A stretch of 64,000 bases of DNA from Rhynchosporium graminicola (Eukaryota > Ascomycota > Leotiomycetes > Helotiales > Ploettnerulaceae): assembly GCA_900074885.1 (NCBI GenBank), contig FJUW01000048.1, positions 434,001 through 498,000 of the forward strand, given 5' to 3'. Positions 25,001 to 36,696 of this stretch are shown here, in pieces; within the stretch, counting starts at the first letter, position 1, and every line of letters begins with the position of its first letter. A program made the translations under genes and the position numbers. The notes under the pieces were generated by a model. The model had not been told where the DNA came from. It made no database searches and worked only from the letters and a program-made list of their open reading frames with translations.

Positions 25001-27650
25001 TAGAAGCGAATATACGTTAGATAATAGTTCTTCTAGAATAATTTTATAATTATATAAGTAATATAGCAGAAGAATATTAGAATCCCGCTTAGAAAAGGCC
25101 TCCTTAAGAGTATAGTACTATTCTAGTAGCTTTTCGGCTATAAGTCGTTTAGTATCGGGATCCTTAGGGGAGTCGCTATTTAGATAGTCTTATAAGAGGC
25201 GGTCTATCTCGTAGATACTAGTAAAGAATAATTCAGAGCTTTTATATTTTATATTAAAGTAAAAAGCTATAGTACTAATTTAGTAAATTAGAACTAGTTT
25301 CTAGATCCTTAGAGGTCAAGAGATATACTTATAGTAGAGTTTCGGCGCAGGTACTTTTCTCGATGAATTCGGAGCGGAAAAGGGTTCGTATTCCTTAGTA
25401 ATAAGCGGAAATAAGTTAAATAGTAGAGACGATATATTAATATACTATATCACTACTATTTAGGGTAATTAGCGTTAATCTAGCTAGTTTATAGCTAAGT
25501 CCCGCGCGTTAGCGTTAATTTAGTAAGATCGATTATTACTAAGTTTATAAGGCGATAGAGTTATAATTATCTCCTTATTATATCAGAGGGTAACTAGATA
25601 TTGTTCTGGCTATAGTAACTTATAGTAGAGCGTATCTAGCTTAACCTGAAATCGTTATATCTATTTAATATTAATAATCATATCTTATTATCCTAAATCG
25701 AGGAGAATAAAAGGGTAGTTATAAATACGCCTGCTATTGATAGAAAGGTATAAATATATGAAAGAAGTAATATAAGTTCTGACGGACTATTAGAACCTAC
25801 GTATTAGAATAGAATAGAGTAATAGCTCGATTTTAATACTAAGGGCCCCTAATAGTCGTCCGGTAAGAGTACGATTAATAAACAGATAACTATGCGCTCT
25901 GATATCGATTAAGCTATTTATAGAGACTCCTAGCTTATTTATACTAACTATAGTCGAGTATATAAATTACTTACCTCCTATTAAGGAGTTAAAGTTAAGA
26001 TTAGAGAGATTATACTTACGTAGACCTAAGAAGGAGTTTTTACTTAAGCCTTATTATTTCCCTTCTATATTAGTCCAGATTCGAAGGGTATATCCTCTAT
26101 TACTTCCTTAGTTACTCTTCGCTCTTCCGGAAATTCGTTAATTAATTAAACTTTAGGTAAGTTAGGGTAATCTAGCTTAATATAACTAAGCTATTTATAG
26201 CTATAATACCTAAGGGATTCTCCGGTTAAGATAGCAAGGCGTCTTAGCTCGGAGGGAGTACTAGCTTATACCAGGGTAGAGATACGTACATATAGTATAG
26301 AAGTAGTTTATCAAGGGGCTAAGCTTAGGGACTAGTAAGGAGTAGAACTAGTAGTAATCGCAGTAGTAATAGTAAGCTTATAGTACTATACTAGGGTAAT
26401 AGCTTTCTCGGGATAAGTACGTTCTAAGTTATAGCAACGCTCGGTATTAAAAGAAAGTAAAGATCTAACTATAGAAGCGTAATCCTTATTTCATATTAGT
26501 TTAATAACAAGAGTTAAAGCGCGTAAGGATAATATAATCTTATCTTATATATAGAAGAACTACTCCTTCTTTTTAACTTTACTTTAAATAGTAGCGCTTT
26601 GAAATCGACTACGAAACTTAGCAAAAGTCTCGTATATATAGCTAAGTTATTATATCTCCAGGTAATAGAAAGCGTTATAATAGTTATCTTCCTCTAAACT
26701 AGTAAGAAAGTTCTCCTCTAATAAGGAGATTATTTTATCACTAGTCTTAAACTCGTTAGTAAAGTACTAAAGCATAAGATACTCCTTAGCTAATCTAGTA
26801 ACTAGTCCCTATACGAGAACACATTAAGAGAAGTCTATAGAGTAATAGTTAGCGTTTATAGCTAGCCGGTCTCGTATCGATACTCTCTATTAGAGGAAGG
26901 TAAGGTCTAATCTATTATCTAGGGGCAAGATCTTCTTAGTAAGATAAGACTTCCTAGGGCGTGATTCTACCGATTCGGCGCTAAGAGAGGGAGATAGTTT
27001 ATTAAGAATAGTATCCTCTCTCTTAGTACTACGTATCAGAATAAAGTTTATTAGCTTATTAAACTCTAGTATACGCGGAGATTATAGTTTTAGTTCTAGT
27101 AGGAGAGTCGAAGATAAGCGAGGGACCCCTATAAGGAACCTATCTTATATAGAGATTAGTTTATCTATAGTATCTTCTAGAGAGTTATTCTTTTCCTCCT
27201 AGTCCGCTAATTATTATAAGAGGGAATAGATCAGGTTCGAGTTATCTATAGTAATAGAAGTACTTAGCGATTATACTCCTAGGGAATTTCGCTTTTATTT
27301 TCCTTTCTCTCTCAGTTAATACTTCCTTAATAAGATATTAATATTCTCTAGTATAAGAGATATTTAAAGTAAGAAAGAGTATAATAGATTAGGTTCAGAG
27401 GTAGAATAAGGAGGATCGCGTCGAGTTCCCCTAGAACTAGAGGAGTCTCTAGTTTATTAGTTAGGAGCTATAATAGTAGCTTAAAAAGGATATATCAAGG
27501 CTATTTCAGCAGCGATATATAGAGGTTAAAGTTCCGAGGTATTTATTATATCTTCTTTAAAATCTATCTATAATTCCTTTATACTAAGGGAGTTATTAAA
27601 GGAGCGTTAGCGAAAACCTCCTCTATTATACTATTTACGATAAGCTGAAT
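22030..27650 (-). pseudogene. gypsy-2 gag-pol remnant
   Basis: On the minus strand, from right to left: gag (about 27600-26150), protease (near 25900), RT (about 25000-24300), RNase H (about 24150-23760) and integrase (about 23420-22700). Position by position it is the reverse complement of gypsy-1 with further TA substitutions. No open frame survives. Confidence 0.85.
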
Positions 27651-27780
27651 TAAACCCTAATTTATAGCTATCCGAGAGATCTCTAGTATCTCAGCTATAT
27701 ATAAGTAGTTATCGAATAACTAACTTAGTAGTGAGATATTATATTAAGCTATCTCGGGCTATCTTGATCTTTTTATTTAA

Positions 27781-28048
27781 TATAACGATATAAGACTTAA
27801 GGTAGTATATAAGTAAGAATAAATAAGTAGGGAAGCTAAGAGCGATCTTATATAGTCTACTATAAAGGAAACAAAAAGATAAGGAAAAAAGAAGAAGAGA
27901 GATAAAGTATAAGGCACCTTATATATATATACTAGTACTAGTCCGATACTATACTAGGTCAGATACTAGTTATACTAAGATACCTATGAACTTGGGCCCT
28001 AGTATCTATCCTTCTTCTCATATGATATCTAGGTGAGCTGTCGTTATA
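27781..28048 (-). repeat. gypsy-2 5' LTR (right side)
   Basis: It runs from TATAACGATATAAGAC to GCTGTCGTTATA on the plus strand. The right edge keeps CA/TG sites while the left part is RIP-mutated. Confidence 0.9.
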
Positions 28049-30214
28049 GCTATTCCTCGTATATAAGAAGATAGTATTCCTCTCCCTACTTATATATAGA
28101 CTTTAGATATTAGCCTTAATTCCCTAAATAAGTAGAGTTAGTTAGTTATAGATAAACTTACGCTTATATTAACTACTTAGTCTTTAGAAGTGCTCTTACT
28201 TATTAATTCTTTTAATAATATAACTTTCTCTATAGTATTATTATTAGAACTAGAATATTCGCTTATTTCTTTTCCGGAGTCTTCTAAGTCCTTATTAGTA
28301 TCTAAATTAGATTCTGTAATAGTAGTATATCCTCTTTTCCTCTATCGTAAGTCTCTAGATTTTAGCTTAATAGAGCGTTCGTTTTTATTAATATAAGAAG
28401 ATCGCGATTTCTTATTTTTAACTTATAATCTAGTCTTATAAGTTAATTTATTATACTTCTTCTTTTCTTTTTCTAAACAGAAGTTCTTAGCGTACTCTCT
28501 ACTTATAGTCTAGAATTCGCAATTAGCAATAAAGTAATCGCTAGATCCGCAGTAGAAATACTTATAAGAAATACCTATTATACTTCGGTCTAATAAACTA
28601 CTATTCTCTTAAGAATAATAATTTAGGTAATAGTATACTTACTTATACTATTTCTATACTATATATTCCCTTTCTTTACTATAGTTATTACTCTTAGTAC
28701 CGAGGTCTTATAGTATTAATTCATACTCTTCTAAGGCTTTCACCTTTTCGTTAGTAGTTATTAGAAGCTATAGTCTAAGGCTTTCGAGGAAGGTAGTATA
28801 GCGACTTTACTTTCGGAGCGATAAGATAAGTAAGTAGAAAAGGGCCTTATCGGAATATGATTTTCCTATTTCTATATTAGTAGTAATAAGCTTCCTATAG
28901 TATTCCTTTAGGTTTCGCTACGATCTATCTATCTTATTATTATTATTAAATATAAAGATTTAAATCTTTATTATATATATATTCGCTATTAATAAGTTCG
29001 TTTTATTATATTTAACTTTTAGTTTAGTCTATAATACTCCTACCGAATTATACTTATTAAGCAGTATAATATCGTTATTACTAAGTCCTTCGATTATAAT
29101 ATCTAGAGCCTTCGAGTCGTTAGATATCTATTTCTCAGCTTTCTCTAGATTCTATATTCTGCTGAGCCTCTCGAAATCGCTCGTAAGATCGTCTATAGTT
29201 AATACTAATAGTATACTTTCGGAGGTAGTCTCTAGTATACTTTTACCTTTTATTCCGTCTCGAGTTATCTAAGTAAAGTTAACTTTACTAGTATCTATTA
29301 TATAGAATATACCTTTTCCCTTAATCTTAACTTTAGCTCATAGAAATTATTTATTATAGTTCTTATAGCTTAAGATTAGTAGCTTATTATCTTTTCTTAT
29401 TTTATCTTATAGTTATCGCGTAGTACTTAATACGTTCGACTAGATTCTCTATAAGTTAACTTATAGTTAACTTAGTATATATATATAGTTAGTAGATATT
29501 TATCTTTTACTAGCTATTAGTTTATATAGAGGCTATATTTAGTTTAAGGGTTACGAGTAGCTTACTTACTTACTACTTAACTTTATAGTTATAGAGTTTC
29601 CTCTAAAGTCTATAAGTCGTATAGTTATTTTTATAAGAAATAGTCTTTCTTATTATCCTCAGATTATTATTACAGATCTCCCTCTAGAGTCTATAAGTTA
29701 TATAGTTAGTATTAAAAGCCTTCTTACTTATAGCTCTCCGGTTATTATTAACGCTCTTACGTAGCCCTTTAGTCTTCTTACTTTAACTAGAATACTCTTA
29801 TCTTATATATAAGGGATTTTAATCGATCGCCTTACTTTCGTCGATTATTAGCACTCTTACTTAGCCCTTTAGTCTTCTTACGTTAACTAGAATACCCCTA
29901 TCTTACTTATTAGAGCTTAAATTAATCGCTTTACTTTCGTCGATTCGAAGTTATATCCTACCGGGGCTTATAACCTATTTAAAGGAATATCCCTATTCTC
30001 GTATACCTATAAGGATAAGGGTAATATTCACAGAGGAATTAAACGCTAGTAAGTTAGACTATTATCTTTATTAAGTAACTTAACTACTTATCTTACTTAC
30101 GAGTCTTAATCTATAATATATCCCGGATATTCTTTGATATCCGGGCTTATGCACTAGCTCTAGTCCCGATTAGGTTGCCATATGATACTGCACTGAACAC
30201 TAACTATTCTAATA
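28049..30214 (-). mobile_element. copia-2: 5' part of a second copia-1 family copy, minus strand
   Basis: Its 28049 end corresponds to copia-1 position 810, and it runs through gag to a 5' LTR at 29976-30214. The gag knuckle near 28513-28556 keeps two Cys codons that copia-1 has lost. Everything downstream of the gag/pre-integrase region is missing, replaced by gypsy-2. The 68-codon plus-strand open frame at 28190 is antisense to this gag and not a gene. Confidence 0.87.
29976..30214 (-). repeat. copia-2 5' LTR
   Basis: It is a 239-bp inverted copy of the copia-1 LTR, including the CCCGGATAT.. hairpin-like region. On the minus strand it is followed by GGTTATAAGCCCCGG, probably the primer-binding/leader start, a sequence also found after the copia-E LTR. 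Confidence 0.88.
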
Positions 30215-30683
30215 ATAAATATAATTAGATATTATACTAAAGGTAGAGCTATTATTAAAGTCTCTAATTTAATAATCAAGAGCTTAAAAGCGATAATAAA
30301 CTTCTCTAAGGAGTTGAAATCGTTATACTAGAGCTTAACGTAATCATATATAGCGTTATATACTAGTATATTACTACCTCCTTCGTACTACGCCTATAAG
30401 GCCTTCTATATATCTAATATAGTAGTTTTACTAGTTATACGCGCGAGAGGTCCGGCCTTATAATTCAGTATGATTACTAGCTTTATTTAACTCTCTCTAG
30501 ACTCCTAATCTTACTACTTCTTAAGTGCTTTATTATCGATATCGTTATCCTATTCGTTTACCTCTTTAGGCATATAGTCACGCGACTTAACGTTAAGAAA
30601 CTTACTAATTCTACTATTTTTAGTAATATTTAGTACTTTATCTCTCTATTCTATATAGTTCTCTCTTCCCTTAAGCTTATAGC

Positions 30684-31298
30684 TGTGGAAATTGAGGGTG
30701 GAAATCGGCCAAAGGTCAGAATAACAGAATAATACGTGATCAATTTGACTTGCTTTGCTTACTTGAAGAGAGCTAACTACAGGAGAGATTCTAGCTACTT
30801 ATATAGCTATGTGAGCTCTCTAGAATATTCTATACTGTAAAAATTAAAGGTGGAAATCAGCTAAAAGGTCAGAATAATACGTGATTAATACGAATTGCTT
30901 TTTGCTTACTTGAAGAGAGCTAACTACAGGAGAGATTCTAGCTACTTATATAGCTATGTGAGCTCTCTAGAATATTCTATACTACGTAATACAGAACTCC
31001 ATAGAAGAAGACACGTATACCGTAGAATCATACTACGTCAGTAGTACGTCAGTAGAACCCTCTAGAAGTACGATATACGTACTAGAGAGTAGTAGAACTC
31101 TATCGAGAACCTTCATGGTAACTCTAATAGAGTATGCAGGGTACAGGCTATTAACAAGGTACAGGGTGTAGGTGCCAGGTACAACAAGGTACATGGGCAA
31201 GGTACTGAACCAGGTACTAAGACCATGTACTAACAAGGTACAGGGTGTGTATGCCAATGCAGGCAAAACTGACCAAGGTACTAGTTATAAATCCAACA
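30684..31298 (+). mobile_element. 615-bp TG...CA element, copy 2
   Basis: It has the same length and orientation as copy 1 and is almost identical to it, differing mostly by single C/T or G/A changes. It is flanked by ATAGC (30679-30683 and 31299-31303), a different 5-bp duplication, so it is an independent insertion, here into copia-E gag. Confidence 0.9.
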
Positions 31299-31899
31299 AT
31301 AGCTATCTGCTAAGTTTAAAGATATAGAGCTACTTATCTTCTTACGTTTATATAGCTTTAGCGTAATCGTAGTAATAAGTTCTAATTCCAGGTCTTCCGG
31401 ATCCTCTAGATAATCTTAAGATATCGATTTAGCGTCTATAGGAAGTAAACTAGGTTTATTTTAAGTCCTAGGGACTTAGGCAGCAGCTTCCGGCGCTAGC
31501 GCGGAAAACTCTATACCTCAGAATACGATAATTTCGGAATTATCGATTCTAACTACTATACGAGTACGAGTATTAAGTACTATATAACTTATTTATAATA
31601 AAGACTCTTTAATAGAGCTAGAGTTATTAGAGTATACTTCTTCGACTCCTTCTAATAATAGTAGCGTAGGTGCGATAGCTGAAGAACTCTCTCTACTAGT
31701 ACTCTACGCGACTATATTTACTATAGAAAGACATGCTAGTTCAACTAAACTATACGCGTATACTATACCTTAATCGGAAGCTCGCAACTTGAATCTCTAC
31801 CCTTAATACTAAGAAACAGTTCGACGCTTACTATTAAGAATCATAGTACTACTACTTCTTTGAGTACTACTCTACTTCTAGCTATCGGGGCTTATAACC

Positions 31900-31971
31900 T
31901 ATCGCAAGGTTATATTAATCTTCAGAGTAAGATATAGAGTAGTTAAATATTATATATTATATTATAGTACT
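31900..31971 (-). repeat. copia-E 5' LTR, left part
   Basis: The plus-strand edge TATCGCAAGG pairs with CCTCGCAACA at 33597-33606, the far end of the same LTR. Without the inserted element the LTR is about 178 bp; the remainder is 33501-33606. Confidence 0.6.
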
Positions 31972-32165
31972 TATGACGGGTTGCACCCGGGATGGATACT
32001 CGACGCTTAGCATCTCGCTGATCGCTACTGCTAAGGCACTAGTAGCAGTAGTACTATATCCTCTCCTTTTCTATTAAGGAAGAATTCTCCTCCGCTCTTT
32101 AGCTAATTCTTCCTATTAATTAAAGATACTATTTATACTATACACTTTATACTTACCTTATGATA
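31972..32165 (+). repeat. 5' LTR of the 1524-bp element
   Basis: It starts TATGACGGGTTGCACCCG and ends CTTATGATA, with the same length as its partner. CA/TG sites are partly retained in its left half and lost in its right half. Confidence 0.9.
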
Positions 32166-33301
32166 TTAGAATTAGCTTATAAAATAAGGTAAAGTAAAGT
32201 AAAGTAAAGGATTAATATCGAGAGTCTTGTAATCGATTAAAATTTTTAAATAGATTTATAACGCACTTAATAGGCCGAGTCGGCTATTTAACGCGAAGCC
32301 CAGCTACTATCGATTATAGAGGTTCTCTAAAAGCAGGTAAAGGATCTCTGAATATAACTAGAAGTAATAATACTAGTAGTAGTAGCAGGAAAGACACGTC
32401 AAGTCCTCCCTCCCTTTAATAGGTTCTCCGGTCGATCGAAGGAGTAGGATATATAGTTAATAGTAATAGAATTAAAGCTTAGGATTAATAAGAGTACGAT
32501 TAGTAATAGAGAGGCCTAGACCTTTTTTATCTATACTTTCCTCTCTCTTAAGGTTCAAGGGTTAGTACTTCCCTATATATAAAAAGTAGAAACGAATAGA
32601 AACTAGGACCCCCTCGAGCTAGTCCGCTACCTTAGTAAGATCTATAACGATCCGAATAAAGTTAAGAAAGTAAGATAAAAGTTAATCAGGTTCTAATAAG
32701 GAATAATAGTAGTAGTATACTTACTATAATTCGAACGAGCGCTCTTCTAAGCCGGAGCAGACTCTTAGCTAGACGATACGAAGATAACTACCTTAGTAGG
32801 TAGTTTAAATAAATATACTAGATAACAGGTTAATAAGCAGATAGTTCTGCTAACGACTTATAAAGGTTTTTCACGATTACTCTTATTCTTAGGAAATCAA
32901 TTCGGCCCGGTGTACACGAATAGTAATAGTAATAGTAATAGTTAGGGCAGTAGAACTACCTATGAAAAGGATAATATAATAGACTAGGAAACTAGTTATA
33001 TAGTAGCTACGAAACTAGCACTAGCTTCCCGTGAGAAACGTTAGGAATAAAGGGGTATAGGAAGATGCGTAAGGTATAGCTCTAGTAAGTATTAGATAAG
33101 CTAATACTACTACTAAGCTTTATATAGTCGATTATTATTAGTATCCTCTAACTCTTCTGTAGAGCAAGATAATATAAAGGGAAAGCAGTAGTTCGCGTGA
33201 GTACTATAAGGATATCGAATATAGTAAGGCCGAGTAAGCCTTTGCGAGATAATAGCTACGGAATAATTTTTAAAGGGGAATTAGTTTAAAAGAGGAAGTA
33301 A

Positions 33302-33495
33302 TATAATAAGTTGTACCCGGGATAGATACTCGACGCTTAGTATCTCGCTAACCGCTACTACTAAGGCACTAGTAGCAGTAGTACTATATCCTCTCCTTTT
33401 CTGTTAAGGAAGAATTCTCCTCCGCTCTTTAGCTAATTCTTCCTGTTAATTAAAGATACCGTTTGCACTATACACTTTGCACTCGCCCCGTGATA
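33302..33495 (+). repeat. 3' LTR of the 1524-bp element
   Basis: It starts TATAATAAGTTGTACCCG and ends CCCCGTGATA. Its right half is unmutated (TTTGCACTATACACTTTGCA) and its left half mutated, the mirror image of the 5' LTR. Confidence 0.9.
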
Positions 33496-33500
33496 GTACT

Positions 33501-33606
33501 AATTACTATAGAGAGTTAACTAAAGGTATTATCTAAGGATATCCGCACGGACTATGCACGTGACTACAGTCACCTGATCCACACCAAGACCCATATCCTC
33601 GCAACA
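33501..33606 (-). repeat. copia-E 5' LTR, right part
   Basis: It contains a near-palindrome GTGACTACAGTCAC and ends CCTCGCAACA, which reads TGTTGCGAGG as an LTR start on the minus strand. It keeps CA/TG and so marks the transition out of the RIP block. Confidence 0.55.
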
Positions 33607-36538
33607 GAATCTAATTGAGAAGTGCTAGCGAAGAATTAAGCAGAAGATATACGGTCGAAGGAAGCAGCCGAGTACTAAGCTTAAGATAATTAAAGCAGTC
33701 GAAGAAGAGTAGGCTGGGATTCCTTAAGAATAGATAAATAACCTTATACGAGCATATCCAGGTTAGGTTCATGAATTAGTTAAAAGAAGAGGGTGGTCGA
33801 CACCTAATTAGTACTGTAATTACCTCTGAAATGAAATTTGGTGATATTTAGTGCCCTGTAGCGCGCAGACTTCTGAGCCCCAGTTCGTTAGCATATCCAG
33901 AAATCCTAGCAAGAATACCTCACCTCTTGGCGCAGCGAACAGTCTGTCTTAGATGATATCGAAAGAAAGTATCGATCTAGGCTGAGATGTTTTACTCAGC
34001 TACTCGGTCATAGCCTTGAAGTTGCGGCCATGTGGAGCGCATTTACCGCGCGCCCATTTTCGCTCCTATCGAAGAACCTTCGTGCTGAGGCGTTCAATCA
34101 AGAGCGCCTCAGTTTCAATAATATTTCCTTTCCAAGACCCCCGAGGTTTTCAGCCTCTTACGTAGCTTTGAGACACCTGTTGGCTTTTGGCGAGGGGATG
34201 ATCCTACTGGATGGCCACTCTTCACCGCAGCCAGGTTTGATATCAACAGAGTCGTATTGCACGTGGACTGACCGAGTATCAGTTCTGCAAGCTCAGGTAA
34301 CGTGAAAGGAGAGTTTCCTCGGTTTATTCTAGAGGAAATAGGTGTGGAAGAATCTCAAAATGCACCAAGGATGTCTATTGGCCCCTGCCAATAGCGACTT
34401 ATGCAAGGATATCAAAGCTGCCGCAGAGGATACCATGAAGTCAACTATAGCCAATGGCCAGACTGGCGGGAGGCCTGGCTGCCGCTGGCGTTCTTTGTAC
34501 CACTGTGGCATATTTCAGATGAGTGCTCAGAATTGACGTTTGTTTCTGGATTTATTTCCTGAGACAATTTTTTTGGGGAAGGAGAACACTGGACGATGAA
34601 TATCCTCGTTTCACTTCGAAAGTGTTCTGAGCTTTGTCTATTGGTGTTGAAAGGAATCTCAAAACTTCCGTTAATATGAAGATTCCTCCCAAAGAGTCTT
34701 GGTTTAATAAGTGATCGAAAGTACCTACCCGGACAAATTCGAGGTCTCCCCGTTGAAAACAAAAACAATTATGAGCTTCTTTTGCCACACGCAGTGCCTC
34801 CTTTCCATGCCACTAGGAGTGAGGCAACTTTTGGTCTGTCATTTCCTGGCTGTATTCCAGATGTAAATGTATCGGTTTCCAGGGTTAGGTATCCCGTGCT
34901 GCCGTGTGGCTTGTTTGCTCTTTGACGACGAGACTGCAGCAAGTGACGCTTTGCTGCAGGTCTATTCACTCAATCACGATCAGATATTTACTATAAATCT
35001 CAGACGACTTGTTTCAGTAGCGGGCGAGCCCGGTTTTTGGTCTAGATCCATCCCGACACAGAATACCTAGTGCAAAAATCGAACGATTCGAGCACTAAGA
35101 ATCGAATGATTATTTAGTGTATCGAAAAACAGAACTACAGACGAGGCTGGCTAGGGGTTTCACGTCATCAAGCAGGGAAGACGGACTGACATCTTCAGTG
35201 AGACACGATATACCGACTTCGGGGATACCGAAGATCCCCCTCGTTTAGGGGACTTAGTTCAGACTAGCCGAGGCTTAAGTAAACGTTAGCAGCAGAGGCA
35301 TAAACTCTTCTTCAACTTCGTCAAACAAACGACTTGTCACTTCGACAGCGATACAACATGGTAATCTGGTCGGGCGTATCCGTATTTGCTGGTAAACACC
35401 GATACTCAGGCCTAATCAATCGAACACAGCATGGCAACTCTTCACAAAGGCTGCACTACGTCGCAGCAGTCGTGCTCCAGAATAGAAGCGATGTCCAATC
35501 CAGCACCCCTCAGACACGGCACATCTGGATTAGGATCCTTGCAGCTACTATACTCAGAGTTATGATGTTGCTGACCGTCTACTGGTTACAGCATTTCTAC
35601 ATAGCTCCCGCTACCCCTTCGTTTACAGGGTGTAGGTAAACTGAACCGGAACTTGGGATCAGATCCGCACCACAGCATGTGTTTAGAGCACCGAAAAAAA
35701 CGAAAGAAAGGCAAACAGAATCAGTCTATTGTTTGACGGTCCATAGCAGACTTGCTTTTCGCTGACTGAAAAAGCGGATGCTTGCGAGGCATAATGTGGG
35801 GGCGGGGGCAGGCTATCGTGGAACAGTGTCTACAGAAACCATACGTTACACAGTACTTCGCCCTCAGAAGCCAGATACTGCTAGTATCTCATCTATTGCA
35901 GTGTAACCAAGGTCTTTGCTCTGCGCATGAGCTGTAGAAAGACTGAAAATCAGCTAAAATATCCACATGTATTCTTGCGACTTCAAGCGAGATTTCCTTC
36001 GAGTAGCGACTTTTGAGCATCAAGACATGCAGTGCATATGACAATCTCACTGGGTGCCATGCTACACGGACGCTCACGTTTTGCAAGGTAGGTTCTCCAC
36101 ACATGCAGTGCGCATCTGGATCGATCACTTCTCCTCTGGCTGCAGACAGGATAAGAAGAATTGAAGGCAATGCCGTAAACCTTGCAATGAGAATCGGAAT
36201 CACTAATAAGTAGGATTGACCCAGGTCTTTCTGTCCAGCAGAGACCTGTCTCATGATCGTTGATACGAATATACAACTTCTTCTAAGATATCACTTTAGT
36301 ATACCTACAAACGCAATCATGCCTGTCATGCCACCAGGGTCACAAACTGGTATCTATTATATTCCCGTTGCAAACCTTCCTTGTATGTTCATCGAACGGC
36401 TGCCCCCGACGGAGTGTCTCGTGAGCACTCCAGAAGTAGCAACAAGACAATCTAGTGTGAACAAGTACTAATGCCTCATCATGGCAGGGAACACCACAGA
36501 CAAGAAGCTCGAAGTTTTTGCCCGAAATCAACAACCAG
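33607..36538. other. intergenic, no supported gene
   Basis: Composition is normal and not RIP-mutated. Several open frames of 60-121 codons occur on both strands (for example 36254-35889 on the minus strand and 34030-34305 on the plus strand). None shows a recognisable domain or a convincing spliced continuation. A short unnoticed gene cannot be excluded. Confidence 0.5.
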
Positions 36539-36696
36539 ATGGCTCAGGTCTTGCTATCATACATGCATATGTCTATCCAGGCCAAACATCGACAAGTGGC
36601 TGGGTCAGTGTTCAGGGATTTCAAGACTTCCGAAAGGCAGTTCGTAAGTCGCAGCATTTCCTATCTCAAAGGCTCTTTTGACAGATATCAGATCAT

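Larger units (their letters stand above)
20240..28048 (-). mobile_element. gypsy-2: second copy of the gypsy-1 family, minus strand
   Basis: It has LTRs of 269 and 268 bp and the same internal layout as gypsy-1, read on the minus strand, with RT YLDN near 24545-24575. The flanks do not form a target duplication (ACGCG on the left, GCTAT on the right). The left flank is gypsy-D and the right flank is copia-2, so the copy is probably a recombinant rather than a simple insertion. It is heavily RIP-mutated. Confidence 0.9.
31972..33495 (+). mobile_element. 1524-bp non-autonomous LTR element (TRIM-like)
   Basis: Two 194-bp LTRs (31972-32165 and 33302-33495) flank only 1136 bp of internal sequence. 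It has a perfect 5-bp target duplication GTACT (31967-31971 and 33496-33500). A purine-rich run (AAAAGAGGAAG) precedes the 3' LTR, and TTAGAATTAGCTTAT follows the 5' LTR as in gypsy-D. I find no recognisable RT or integrase inside; a short gag-like stretch is possible near 32580-32830. LTR similarity suggests gypsy-D-type elements mobilised it. Confidence 0.88.
1..33606. other. RIP-mutated nested retrotransposon block
   Basis: Nearly the whole stretch lacks CA and TG dinucleotides and is full of TA, while CG is retained. This is the C-to-T-at-CpA signature of RIP. No reading frame longer than about 90 codons survives, yet translated fragments of gag, protease, integrase, reverse transcriptase and RNase H can be read through TAG and TAA codons on both strands. 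The composition changes to normal genic sequence at about 33.5 kb. The block is made of at least five large LTR elements and two smaller ones inserted into each other, listed separately. Confidence 0.95.
30215..33606 (-). mobile_element. copia-E: 5' part of a third copia element, minus strand
   Basis: A copia-type gag (reads YEGGSN, then an LxxxLxxLK-like helical stretch, near 30300-30420), a leader with GGTTATAAGCCCCG near 31886-31899 and a 5' LTR split by the small element can be recognised. Copia-2 truncates it at 30214. The 615-bp element (30684-31298) sits in its gag and the 1524-bp element in its LTR. It is therefore among the oldest layers, and its LTR edge at 33606 is the right margin of the whole block. 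Confidence 0.7.

Noticed and set aside
28190..28396. 68-codon hydrophobic plus-strand frame.
   Set aside because: It is antisense to copia-2 gag, whose reading is clear on the other strand.
1..33606. Tandem tag/tact-like short repeats suggesting a CRISPR or satellite array.
   Set aside because: The apparent repetition comes from RIP-reduced base vocabulary; there is no regular spacing except the 109-bp array, and CRISPR is not expected in a fungal chromosome.
35889..36254. 121-codon minus-strand frame with a hydrophobic N-terminal part.
   Set aside because: It starts with ATG but has no signal-peptide-like start, no domain and overlapping frames of similar size; support is too weak for a gene call.
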